This document shows, one piece after another, positions 13,693 to 21,908 of a DNA stretch of 25,553 nucleotides. A program made the position numbers and the translations under genes. The notes under the pieces were generated by a model that was given only the letters and a program-made list of their open reading frames with translations, did no database searches and had not been told where the DNA came from. The stretch is from an uncultured Flavobacteriales bacterium. GTDB taxonomy: Bacteria; Bacteroidota; Bacteroidia; Flavobacteriales; Schleiferiaceae. The DNA lies in assembly GCA_903821715.1 (NCBI GenBank), contig CAIJMB010000020.1, positions 1-25,553 of the forward strand, read 5' to 3'. Within the stretch, counting starts at the first letter, position 1, and every line of letters begins with the position of its first letter.

Positions 13693-15345
13693 TTAACTCA
13701 GTCCCTCAATTCTTCCTGCCCCGTCAATCTTCATGTGCTCGGCCGCCGGAACCTCTGGCAATCCCGGCATCCGCAGCATGTCGCCGAGCAGCGGTACCAC
13801 GAATCCCGCCCCCGCGCTGACCTCAATTCCGCGCACGGTCACGTCAAAGCCGGTGGGGCGCCCAAGGATTTTTTCGTTGTCGGTAAACGACTTTTGAGTC
13901 TTGGCCATGCACACCGGAAGGTCGCCCAGTCCAATCTCAATCATACGCTTGATTGACGCCTTGGCTGCGGGTGCAAACACCACGCCGTCAGCCCCATAGA
14001 TCTGGGTGGCAATTTTGCGGATTTTCTCTTCCATCGGATCCCTGAGGTCGTAGGTAAACTTGGGCGCCACGGGCCCCTTCGATGCGGCCACCACGGCCCG
14101 CGCGAGGTCAGCAGTTCCGGCTCCGCCGTGGGCCCAGCCTTCGCTGAGCACCGCTTCGACGCCGTATGCGGCAGCAGCCCTGCGAATTGCTTCGTGCTCT
14201 TCAGGCGTATCCGCAGCAAACGCGTTAATCGCAACGACCACCGGAAGCCCAAACGACTTCAGGTTCTCAATGTGCTTGGCCAAGTTGGCGCTTCCGCGGG
14301 CCACGGCCTCGGCATTGGGGGTTCCCAGGTCGGTGAGTGCTACTCCGCCGTGGTACTTGAGTGCGCGCGCTGTGGCTACGAGCACCGCGACCGAGGGCTT
14401 CAGGCCGCCCGCGCGGCTCTTGAGGTTCAAAAACTTCTCGGCGCCAAGGTCGGCACCAAACCCAGCCTCGGTCACCACCCAGTCGGCAAAACCCAACGCC
14501 ATTCGAGTGGCAATGAGTGAGTTGGTGCCTTGGGCGATGTTGGCAAAGGGTCCGCCATGCAAAATCGCAGGGTTGCCCTCAAGCGTTTGCACAAGGTTGG
14601 GCTTAATCGCGTCGCGCATCAAAATCGCCATTGCGTCCGGGGCTTTGAGGTCGGCCGCAAACACCGGCTGGCGGTCCCAGGTGTCGCCCACGTAGATGCG
14701 TCCGAAGCGTGCACGCAGGTCGTCGAGGTCGCGGCTCATGCACAAAATCGCCATGACTTCAGAGGCCGCGGTGATGTTGAATCCGCTCTCGCGCGGAACT
14801 CCGCCCGCCTTGCCGCCCAGTCCAATCACGAGGTTCCGCAGGGCGCGGTCGTTCATGTCCATCACGCGCTTCCACACGATGGTTCGGGGGTCGAGCCCGA
14901 CGCGGTTCTTGCGCTGCAAGTCATTGTCGATCAGTGCGGCCAGCAAATTGTTGGCCTTCTCAACTGCCGCAAAATCGCCCGTGAAGTGCAGGTTGATGTC
15001 TTCCATCGGAATCACCTGGGAACGGCCGCCGCCCGCGGCTCCGCCCTTGATGCCAAAGACCGGCCCCAGCGAGGGTTCGCGCAGCGCTGCGGCTGCCCGC
15101 TCGCCGATGCGGTTGAGGCCGTCGGTCAAGCCCACGGTCACGGTCGTCTTGCCTTCGCCCGCCGGAGTCGGGCTAATTGCCGTCACTAGCACCAACTGCC
15201 CCTGGGATTCGCGCAGGGCCTCGAGCGGAATCTTTGCCTTGGTCTTGCCGTAGGGCTCCAGCAGCTCGGGATGGAGTCCGAGTCGCGAAGCAATTTCGCC
15301 AATGGGTTGGGGCGTGACGGAACGGGCAATGTCTAAGTCAGTCAT
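13693..15345 (-). CDS. fhs: Formate-tetrahydrofolate ligase
   Basis: A 550-residue cytosolic enzyme that joins formate to tetrahydrofolate with ATP, giving 10-formyl-THF for purines and one-carbon metabolism. The length is normal for the family. The ATP-binding P-loop is PAGEGKTT at 61-68. Other typical blocks are GPVFGIKGGAAGGGRSQVIP, MEDINLHFTGDF and AILHGGPFANIAQGTNS, and the C-terminal MAKTQKSFTDN and GFVVPLLGDMLRMPGLP. The start ATG overlaps the methyltransferase stop by 4 nt. Its stop lies 46 nt before the FMN reductase start, but that gene appears to have its own promoter. Confidence 0.97.
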   Translation of the reverse strand: MTDLDIARSVTPQPIGEIASRLGLHPELLEPYGKTKAKIPLEALRESQGQLVLVTAISPTPAGEGKTTVTVGLTDGLNRIGERAAAALREPSLGPVFGIKGGAAGGGRSQVIPMEDINLHFTGDFAAVEKANNLLAALIDNDLQRKNRVGLDPRTIVWKRVMDMNDRALRNLVIGLGGKAGGVPRESGFNITAASEVMAILCMSRDLDDLRARFGRIYVGDTWDRQPVFAADLKAPDAMAILMRDAIKPNLVQTLEGNPAILHGGPFANIAQGTNSLIATRMALGFADWVVTEAGFGADLGAEKFLNLKSRAGGLKPSVAVLVATARALKYHGGVALTDLGTPNAEAVARGSANLAKHIENLKSFGLPVVVAINAFAADTPEEHEAIRRAAAAYGVEAVLSEGWAHGGAGTADLARAVVAASKGPVAPKFTYDLRDPMEEKIRKIATQIYGADGVVFAPAAKASIKRMIEIGLGDLPVCMAKTQKSFTDNEKILGRPTGFDVTVRGIEVSAGAGFVVPLLGDMLRMPGLPEVPAAEHMKIDGAGRIEGLS

Positions 15346-15968
15346 AGGGGCTGGTTGCTAGTTACTGGTTGCTGGCTTCTGGCCAAAATGTGCACAAAGG
15401 CCGACATGCCGCGGTGGTAGGGGCCCTCTTCGAGCTCGCGTTCGACCAATTCGGCAACGTCGTAGGTCCATCCGGGGCCGAGTTCAGCCTTTAGTCCATC
15501 AACGGTGTAGAGCATACTTAGTTCTTGCGGACCGCCGGTGCCGTACTCGAGTTGTTTGGGGTGGTAGCCCACGAGCTGAAGCCATCCGCCGGGCTTGAGC
15601 GCGCCGTGGAGTTGGGCATTGACCCGAGCGCGCAAGGGCGCTGGCAGGTGGCCAAAAATGGAGACGATTCCGTCCCAGGCCTCGGGATCAAACACATAGG
15701 CGCTCAGGTCTGCCTGAAGGGTGTGAATCGTCACGCCGCTGCGCGCCGCCAGTTCTTGGGCGCGCTGAAGGCCTACTTCACTAAAGTCCAGCGCGGTGAC
15801 ATTGTATCCTAGACCCGCGAGGTAAGCCGCATTCCGCCCTTGGCCCTCGGCAAGGCAGAGTACGCGGCCCGAACCGGGTGTGCAAAACTGCTCAGCCAAG
15901 CTGATATGGGGCGCTTCACCGTAGGCGAATTCGGCTTCGGCAAAGCGCTGGTTCCAGTAATGGTTCAT
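15342..15968 (-). CDS. Class I SAM-dependent methyltransferase
   Basis: 208 residues of a TehB/thiopurine-type small-molecule methyltransferase fold. It opens with WNQRFAEAEFAYGEAPHISL. Motif I is VLCLAEGQGRNAAYLAGLGY at about 36-55, the ribose-binding acidic residue is Asp61 (VTALDFS), and motif IV is near WDGIVSIFGHLP. The substrate is unknown. The last residues, SQQPVTSNQPL, are encoded by a direct repeat (15351-15382) and look like a late addition to the C-terminus. A near-consensus -7 element, TAGGTTTA (15973-15980), ends 4 nt before the ATG. It is translationally coupled to fhs by a 4-nt overlap. Confidence 0.9.
   Translation of the reverse strand: MNHYWNQRFAEAEFAYGEAPHISLAEQFCTPGSGRVLCLAEGQGRNAAYLAGLGYNVTALDFSEVGLQRAQELAARSGVTIHTLQADLSAYVFDPEAWDGIVSIFGHLPAPLRARVNAQLHGALKPGGWLQLVGYHPKQLEYGTGGPQELSMLYTVDGLKAELGPGWTYDVAELVERELEEGPYHRGMSAFVHILARSQQPVTSNQPL
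15351..15382. repeat. CTGGTTGCT direct repeat at methyltransferase 3' end
   Basis: CTGGTTGCT occurs at 15351-15359 and 15365-15373, separated by AGTTA, and is followed by the variant CTTCTGG. Simple repeats of this wording (CCAGCAACCAGTAAC on the other strand) occur in intergenic regions of other Bacteroidota. Here the repeat is translated as the end of the methyltransferase. Confidence 0.6.
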
Positions 15969-16048
15969 TATGTAAACCTAATGCACGACCTCAACTTCTA
16001 CAGTGCCAGATTTTCAAAAATGAACGACATTTGCATGCTGAATTGCCC

Positions 16049-16447
16049 ATGTACCATTTTTTAAAGAAAAATCGTTGGATCCCATCGCTACACCTACTCG
16101 TTGTGGCAATGTGGATTTTGGTGGGATCGATTATCGCCGGGTATACCCACAAAGAAGTTCGCCAGCCTAAAGGGGTTTTAGTTGTCACAGATTTCGCCGG
16201 TGATGACCTTCAGAGATTAGCCGGTAGCAAAGAATTATCAAAAGAACTCAATGTTGAAACCGAGGGCGAGGAGGCAAGTGAGTCCGATTTAGACCCACCC
16301 AAGTTTCTCGCACTCGACGACGCGCGATACAAGTGTGACCTGAAACTTGGTTTGTTCAGCGCCCGGCAGAATGGTCTACTCCCGAGTAGAGCAAAATTCC
16401 CTAATCCCAAAGTTCTCTACCTCGAGTACGAAGTTTTTAGGATTTGA
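16049..16447 (+). CDS. Hypothetical membrane-anchored protein
   Basis: 132 residues from the ATG at 16049; a TTG six codons upstream is an alternative. There is one hydrophobic segment at about 14-35 (LHLLVVAMWILVGSIIAGYT), then a polar, acidic stretch (ELNVETEGEEASESDLDPP) and a basic C-terminus. No family is recognised. It is divergent from the methyltransferase and 77 bp upstream of sulP on the same strand. Its base composition is more AT-rich than the neighbours and matches the first half of sulP. It could be a young or transferred gene; coding status is moderately supported. A tiny 9-codon ORF (16035-16064) overlaps its start. Confidence 0.5.
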   Translation: MYHFLKKNRWIPSLHLLVVAMWILVGSIIAGYTHKEVRQPKGVLVVTDFAGDDLQRLAGSKELSKELNVETEGEEASESDLDPPKFLALDDARYKCDLKLGLFSARQNGLLPSRAKFPNPKVLYLEYEVFRI

Positions 16448-16524
16448 GCTATAACCCTGATACGGTCGCACCCTTCCGGATGCGTCTTTGATCTTGGTTT
16501 TTTAATGCTCTTTTCTAATTACTC

Positions 16525-18093
16525 ATGTCAAAAATTTTGCCTAAAGATGGCCTAGCTGGTCTAAAGGCTCATTATGCCAAAGACCTTACGGCGGGTTTTT
16601 TGGTTTTTCTCATTGCGCTACCTCTTTGCCTTGGAATCTCCATTGCGAGTGGATTCCCGCCCTTCGCCGGAGTTATAACTGCCATGGTAGGCGGACTGTT
16701 GGTAAGTCCAATGATGGGTTCGCGCCTTTCGATCAAAGGCCCAGCAGCTGGATTAATTTCTATCGCGTTTGCAGCTGTGGCTGAGCTTGGTCGTGGAGAC
16801 GCGGCGGCCGGCTACCGCTATGCCTTGGCTGTAGTTGCTATTACAGGACTGGTTCAGGTGGGATTTGCAATCCTTAAGCTTGGGCGCTATGTCGATTTCT
16901 TTCCGACCTCAGCCGTCCATGGAATGCTTGCAGCCATTGGAATCATCATAATTGCCAAGCAACTTCCCGTGCTGCTGGGTGCGACCCCTGAGGGTAAAAC
17001 ACCAATTGCATTGCTACTTGAGCTGCCACAACTCGTTCGCAGGGCCGACACCCACGATGCCATCGTGGGTCTTTCAAGTCTTGCCTTGCTCTTCGGGTAT
17101 GCTTGGCTTCCCCTCAAGAAGTTTAAAGCTGCTGTTCCGCCCCAATTGATTGTATTAGTGCTCGGAGTTGGTTTAGGTTCCTACTTTGTCTTGGATCCTA
17201 AATTCTTGGTCCATCTTCCAGAGTCCTTTGCTTCGGGATTTGTCCTTCCTGATTTCGGACTTGTAGGCTCTGCGGTGACCTGGAAGTATGTCCTCATGTT
17301 TGCTTTGGTCGGAAGTTTAGAATCGTTACTGACAGTAAAAGCCGTTGACGGCCTAGATCCATACCGCCGCAAGTCCGACGCCAACCGCGACCTGCTCGCC
17401 GTGGGTTTGGGCAACAGCGTTTCGGGCCTTCTGGGCGGACTCCCCATGATCGCCGAAGTCGTGCGTTCCAGCGCAAACGTATCAAACGGTGCCCAAACCC
17501 GGTGGGCCAATTTCTACCACGGGCTCGCGCTACTGCTCTTTGTCGCGTTGCTGCCTGGACTTCTTCAAATGATTCCACTCAGCGCCCTCGCCGCAATGCT
17601 GATTTTCACCGGGTACCGATTGGCCAACCCCAAACTCTTCCGCAGTACGTTTCAAATTGGCTGGGATCAATTAGTGGTATTCTTGGTAACGATCGTGCTT
17701 ACTCTGGCCGAAGATTTACTGGTCGGAATCTTTGCCGGCATCGCCGTCGAGTTTTTGCTCCAAGTATTCAGCTTGAAGGGCAAATTGCGAAGCGTAACCC
17801 GCGCCCAAATCCACACGGAGCGCCGGGATGAAGGCGAGCACGTCGAACTCGAAGGGGCGTTTTCGTTTGCTAATATTTTGAAGCTGGGCAAAACGCTAGA
17901 ACCGCTTAAAACGGCCTCGCACGCGGTGGTCGACGCCCGCAAGGCGAAGATGCTGGACCACAGCACGATGGAGCTCATCCACGCGGTGCAGCACGAAGTG
18001 GAACGGGCCAACGGACACCTCGAGGTGCTTTACCCCGAAGACGCGAAGCCGCTGGGCAAGCACGAGCTTTCCACTCGAGTGGTGAAAAAATGA
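16525..18093 (+). CDS. SulP-family anion transporter, probably bicarbonate
   Basis: A 522-residue inner-membrane transporter of the SulP/SLC26 family. The transport domain covers about 15-410, with the typical openings DLTAGFLVFLIALPLCLGIS and GSRLSIKGPAAGL (near 66-78). A short STAS-like cytoplasmic domain lies at about 425-505 (AVVDARKAKMLDHSTMELIH). SulP proteins move sulfate, bicarbonate or other anions, usually with sodium or protons. Linkage to dabA/dabB makes bicarbonate the best guess. It is the first gene of a four-gene operon, and its stop overlaps the porin start by 4 nt. Codon 272 marks an abrupt composition change: 17281-17340 has 23 G+C of 60, and 17341-17400 has 41 (hand counts). 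Confidence 0.93.
   Translation: MSKILPKDGLAGLKAHYAKDLTAGFLVFLIALPLCLGISIASGFPPFAGVITAMVGGLLVSPMMGSRLSIKGPAAGLISIAFAAVAELGRGDAAAGYRYALAVVAITGLVQVGFAILKLGRYVDFFPTSAVHGMLAAIGIIIIAKQLPVLLGATPEGKTPIALLLELPQLVRRADTHDAIVGLSSLALLFGYAWLPLKKFKAAVPPQLIVLVLGVGLGSYFVLDPKFLVHLPESFASGFVLPDFGLVGSAVTWKYVLMFALVGSLESLLTVKAVDGLDPYRRKSDANRDLLAVGLGNSVSGLLGGLPMIAEVVRSSANVSNGAQTRWANFYHGLALLLFVALLPGLLQMIPLSALAAMLIFTGYRLANPKLFRSTFQIGWDQLVVFLVTIVLTLAEDLLVGIFAGIAVEFLLQVFSLKGKLRSVTRAQIHTERRDEGEHVELEGAFSFANILKLGKTLEPLKTASHAVVDARKAKMLDHSTMELIHAVQHEVERANGHLEVLYPEDAKPLGKHELSTRVVKK
17050..17070. repeat. 10-1-10 palindrome inside sulP
   Basis: ACCCACGATG (17050-17059) and CATCGTGGGT (17061-17070) are perfect inverted copies around a single C, within codons for DTHDAIVG. 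It may be a chance result of codon choice, a cruciform, or an intragenic regulatory site. Confidence 0.5.
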
Positions 18094-19418
18094 AGCGGGG
18101 ATTGCGAATCCTTGCCCTGGCCGCCGCCCTAGGGGTGGGGGCCGTGGGCCGCGCAGGCGCGCAGGCATTGCGGACTCCGCTCAACGCCTCGGGAACCGCC
18201 TACGTGCAGTGGACCGGACTCAACCAAGTTTGGGTCCGCGCCAACCAGAGCAACCCGGGAACGGCCGTCAACGGGACCCCCAAGGACTGGACTGCCGACA
18301 TTGGACTGCGCCGCACCCGCGTGCAGATTTTTGGACAGGTAACCCCCCGCGTGTTCTTCTACAGCCAAATCGGAATGAACAACGTGAATGCGCTTTCGCC
18401 GGGCAACGGGGGCAACCGCAAAAACCAGCTCTTCGTACACGACGCGGTGATCGAGCGACGGTTTTCAGTCCAAGACCAGCTCAAAGTGGGAGCGGGGCTG
18501 AGTATACTCAACGGCTTTAGTCGGTTCAGTCAGCCGGCAATCGCGAGCATTTCGACGCTCGACGTGCCGGTATTTGCTCAGGCCACGGTCGACCAAACCG
18601 ACCAGTTCTCGCGCAAGTTCAGCCTCTACACCCGGGGCCAGGTGGCTCAGCTCGACTACCGGGTTGCGGTTACGACGCCATTTGCATACGCCTCTTCGGG
18701 ATCCAGTCCCAGCTTGAGCGAGCACGCCAGTTATGATCCGCGGTCGGCCGCCCTTCAGTATCAAGGGCTTCTGATCTGGAATTTCGCCGAGCGCGAGCCC
18801 CACACCACGCCCTACATGGCGGGAACCTACCTGGGTACCAAGCGCATCCTCAACCTTGAGGCGGGTGCGATTCACCAGGCAAATGCTATGTGGTCCCGGA
18901 ACGGATCCGACACGCTCGAGCACGCGATGACTATGGCCTCGGTGGCGCTCTTTGCCGAGCATCCCTACGGCACCCGGCACGCGGCGTTTTCAGGCTACTT
19001 TGGGTTTTTTGCCACCGACTACGGACCCGGATACCAGCGTAACAACGGCATCATGAATCCTGCCAATGGAAGCTTGAATCCTTCTGCGTCGCTTGGCGGA
19101 ACCGGGAATGCCTACCCCATGTTCACCACCGGGACCTCATGGTACCTTCAGGCGGCTTGGGTAAGTCCCGACCGCGGGGAGGAGGCCGTGCGCCTACAGC
19201 CCTATGTTTCGGCTCGCAGGGCGAAGTCCGACCGGCTGCAGCGTCCTATGTGGATCACCCACCTTGGGGTCAACCTCCTCGAGCACGGTCACCAGAGCAA
19301 GATGAGCTTTGACTGGGGGGTCCGTCCGGTGTATGGCGAGGCAACGCCGGCGGGGTTGGCCGAGGCCACCGCCCGCCGCAGCGAGTTTACACTTCAGTAC
19401 CAAGTATACCTGAACTAA
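18090..19418 (+). CDS. Outer-membrane porin of the SulP-Dab operon
   Basis: 442 residues. Signal peptide MKRGLRILALAAALGVGAVG...AGA|QA covers about 1-25. The mature part is rich in beta strands (TADIGLRRTRVQIFGQVTP, RVFFYSQIGMNN, DQLKVGAGLSILNGFSRF) and ends in SEFTLQYQVYLN, as in phosphate-selective-porin-like (OprO/P-type) barrels of Bacteroidota. It is embedded between sulP (4-nt overlap) and dabA (1-nt overlap, TAATG), so it is made together with inner-membrane inorganic-carbon uptake proteins. I infer that it passes bicarbonate or another anion across the outer membrane. No direct evidence for the solute is visible. Confidence 0.87.
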   Translation: MKRGLRILALAAALGVGAVGRAGAQALRTPLNASGTAYVQWTGLNQVWVRANQSNPGTAVNGTPKDWTADIGLRRTRVQIFGQVTPRVFFYSQIGMNNVNALSPGNGGNRKNQLFVHDAVIERRFSVQDQLKVGAGLSILNGFSRFSQPAIASISTLDVPVFAQATVDQTDQFSRKFSLYTRGQVAQLDYRVAVTTPFAYASSGSSPSLSEHASYDPRSAALQYQGLLIWNFAEREPHTTPYMAGTYLGTKRILNLEAGAIHQANAMWSRNGSDTLEHAMTMASVALFAEHPYGTRHAAFSGYFGFFATDYGPGYQRNNGIMNPANGSLNPSASLGGTGNAYPMFTTGTSWYLQAAWVSPDRGEEAVRLQPYVSARRAKSDRLQRPMWITHLGVNLLEHGHQSKMSFDWGVRPVYGEATPAGLAEATARRSEFTLQYQVYLN

Positions 19419-21907
19419 TGGACATGCATTTCGACAAGCACCACGTGCTTCATGAGCTGAAGCACTATTTGCCTGCTCAGGCTCCGCTCAAGGACTTTGT
19501 GCACCACAACACACTGCACGCCTTTCAGCAGGATGAATTTTTCATAGGACTCAAAAAGTCGAACACGCTGTTTGGGTACAAAACGACGCTTCCGCTGTGG
19601 GACTACCGAGCCCGCTTTGGCCGAGGCGAAATTTCACAAGGGGCCGTGGACTTTGCGCTGTGCGAACTGCCCGAAGTCGAAAAGGTCGCTTGGTGGCAAA
19701 AAATGCAGTTCACAGACTACCACCAAGAAAGCTTTGAGCGAATTGGTCACTTGCGCGGAACCTGGAAGCGCATCCGCGGTATCGACTTGGACGCCTTGGT
19801 TCACCCCATTTTGTTTCGCCTGATCAACAGCTACCTCGATCAAGGAATTGCGATGTGGACGTTTCCAGAATCGCGCACCAGTACGTTTCGCGAGGCGGTA
19901 GCCGAGCTGGAACGCTCTTCGGTGGCGAGTCTCTTTTACAGTTCCGAAGCACGTACGGCACTCTGCGACCCGCAATTTCAGCTTGAGGACGCCCTGAATA
20001 AGGTGGTGGGAGACCCGTCTTTATACGGACACTACCTCTTTGACCAGCAGTTCGCGCACCAAGGTTGGTCGGGCATGGTTTCTACAATCGAAGACCTGCC
20101 CCACAGTCTGTTGGACCAGCGCCCCGTGCGCCTCGAGGACTTTATCTTGGTCGAGCTCCTTCTGGAGTGGGATGCCCTGCTCCACCACGAGGGCCTTGCG
20201 GTCAAGCCCCTTGCAGCCTATTTGGACGGGCGCCCCGAAGACCTTTTTGCTCCAATTGAGTTCAGCGAAAAAGATCAGGTCCTGAAGTACTGGCAAGAAG
20301 CCATGGAGTGGAGCTTTTACGACACCGTGCTGCTCGGAATGCGCGAAGGGGCAAAGTTTGCTGTGGCCAAGACGTCTCCCAAAGTCCAAGCATTTTTTTG
20401 CATCGACGACCGCGAATGCTCGTTTCGCCGCCACCTCGAAGCGGTCAACCCCAGCATTCAGACCTACGGAACTCCGGGCTTTTTTGGCATCGACACCTAC
20501 TACTTGCCTGAAGGCGCTAAGTTTCCGGTGAAAGTGTGCCCGGCTCCGGTGACGCCCAAGCACGGAATCAAGTCAACCCAAACTGTAGCGCGCCCCAAGG
20601 AACGCAACCTCGAAAAAGGTTCGCACTCCGTGCTCGGAGGGTGGTTGCTCACCCAAACACTCGGGTTTTTGGCCCTCTTCAAGTTGGCGCGCCACCTCAT
20701 TCGGCCCAGCAAGCAGGCCGGAACCTCGCTCGCCTTTGACCACGTCGACCCCAAGTCATCACTAAGTGTGGTCTACGAGGGAGCCCATGAGCACGGACTG
20801 CAAATTGGCTACAAACTAAGTGAAATGGCCGACCGCGTCGCGAGTGTGCTGACCACTACGGGCTTGACCTCGGACTTTGCTCCCTTGGTCTATATCGTGG
20901 GCCACGGCGCTAGTTCGACCAACAATCCGCACTTCGCGGCCTACGACTGCGGAGCCTGTAGCGGGCGCGCCGGTTCCGTGAACTCGAGGGCGTACTGCAG
21001 CATGGCCAACAACCCCGAAGTTCGGGCGGTTCTGGCAGAGCGCGGAATCCAGATTCCGCCAACCACCCACTTCGTGCCGGCCCTGAGGGACACCACACGC
21101 GACGAGATCGCGTTCTACGACACCGATGCCATCCCTAGCGAGCTCCGTGCCCCGCACCAGGCCTTTGCCTTGGACTGCGAACACGCGAGCGCCGTCAACG
21201 CCCAAGAACGAGCGCGGCGGTTTGTAGCGGTTCCGCTGGGAACGTCAGCCACGGCCGCACGGACCCACGTGCAGCGACGCTCGACCTCGCTGTTTGAGCC
21301 CCGCCCCGAGCTTAACCACGCGACCAACGCCTTGGCCATCGTAGCGCCGCGGACCGTCACCGACCATGTGTTCTTGGACCGAAGGGCCTTTTTGAACAGT
21401 TATGACCCCGCCAAAGACCCTGAAGGCCTCGGTCTCCAGGCGATACTCGGTGCAGCGGCTCCCGTGTGCGGCGGAATCAACCTCGAGTACTACTTCTCAA
21501 GGGTGGATAACCAACGCTTGGGGGCCGGAACCAAGCTTCCGCACAACGTCATGGGCCTTATCGGTGTGGCCAATGGAATTGACGGCGACTTGCGCCCAGG
21601 CCTGCCCAGCCAGATGATTGAAGTGCACGATCCCCTTCGCCTATTGCTGGTGGTGGTGCAGTCACGAGGCATCGTCCAGAAGGTGCTCGACCGTGCCCCC
21701 GCTACCCGCGCCTGGTTTGATGCGGCATGGATTCACTTTGTGGCCATCGACCCCGAATCTATGACCCCCTACCGCTATGTGCCGGGCGGGGGTTTTCAAG
21801 CCTACGAGCCGTTCACCCGCGAACTGCCCGTAACGTCCAATCCTTCGCTGCTTACGGCGACGACGCGCGAAAACATCCCCGTCCACGTGATTAAACCATC
21901 TGCTTGA
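19418..21907 (+). CDS. dabA: DabA, inorganic carbon pump subunit (DUF2309)
   Basis: An 829-residue DUF2309 protein, the beta-carbonic-anhydrase-like subunit of the Dab pump. In the experimentally studied Halothiobacillus system, DabA with DabB converts CO2 into bicarbonate in the cytoplasm in a one-way, energy-coupled manner. The zinc site is intact: Cys328 and Asp330 (FFCIDDRECSFRRHLE), His496 (VYIVGHGASSTNNPH) and Cys511 (YDCGACSGRAG). The Cys-x-Asp and His-x14-Cys spacings equal those of the studied enzyme's Cys351/Asp353 and His524/Cys539. Arg and Asp residues beside the first Cys are also kept. It has no signal peptide and no clear membrane helices. It starts on the TAATG overlap with the porin gene and ends 1 nt before dabB. 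Confidence 0.95.
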   Translation: MDMHFDKHHVLHELKHYLPAQAPLKDFVHHNTLHAFQQDEFFIGLKKSNTLFGYKTTLPLWDYRARFGRGEISQGAVDFALCELPEVEKVAWWQKMQFTDYHQESFERIGHLRGTWKRIRGIDLDALVHPILFRLINSYLDQGIAMWTFPESRTSTFREAVAELERSSVASLFYSSEARTALCDPQFQLEDALNKVVGDPSLYGHYLFDQQFAHQGWSGMVSTIEDLPHSLLDQRPVRLEDFILVELLLEWDALLHHEGLAVKPLAAYLDGRPEDLFAPIEFSEKDQVLKYWQEAMEWSFYDTVLLGMREGAKFAVAKTSPKVQAFFCIDDRECSFRRHLEAVNPSIQTYGTPGFFGIDTYYLPEGAKFPVKVCPAPVTPKHGIKSTQTVARPKERNLEKGSHSVLGGWLLTQTLGFLALFKLARHLIRPSKQAGTSLAFDHVDPKSSLSVVYEGAHEHGLQIGYKLSEMADRVASVLTTTGLTSDFAPLVYIVGHGASSTNNPHFAAYDCGACSGRAGSVNSRAYCSMANNPEVRAVLAERGIQIPPTTHFVPALRDTTRDEIAFYDTDAIPSELRAPHQAFALDCEHASAVNAQERARRFVAVPLGTSATAARTHVQRRSTSLFEPRPELNHATNALAIVAPRTVTDHVFLDRRAFLNSYDPAKDPEGLGLQAILGAAAPVCGGINLEYYFSRVDNQRLGAGTKLPHNVMGLIGVANGIDGDLRPGLPSQMIEVHDPLRLLLVVVQSRGIVQKVLDRAPATRAWFDAAWIHFVAIDPESMTPYRYVPGGGFQAYEPFTRELPVTSNPSLLTATTRENIPVHVIKPSA

Positions 21908-21908
21908 A

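Noticed and set aside
14060..15253. Long plus-strand ORFs opposite fhs
   Set aside because: They are antisense shadows of fhs, with no recognisable domains and low-complexity Ala/Arg/Ser composition.
16035..16064. Nine-codon ORF overlapping the start of the orphan gene as a possible regulatory leader peptide
   Set aside because: It is too short, has no attenuator hairpin after it, and the orphan gene itself is only moderately supported.
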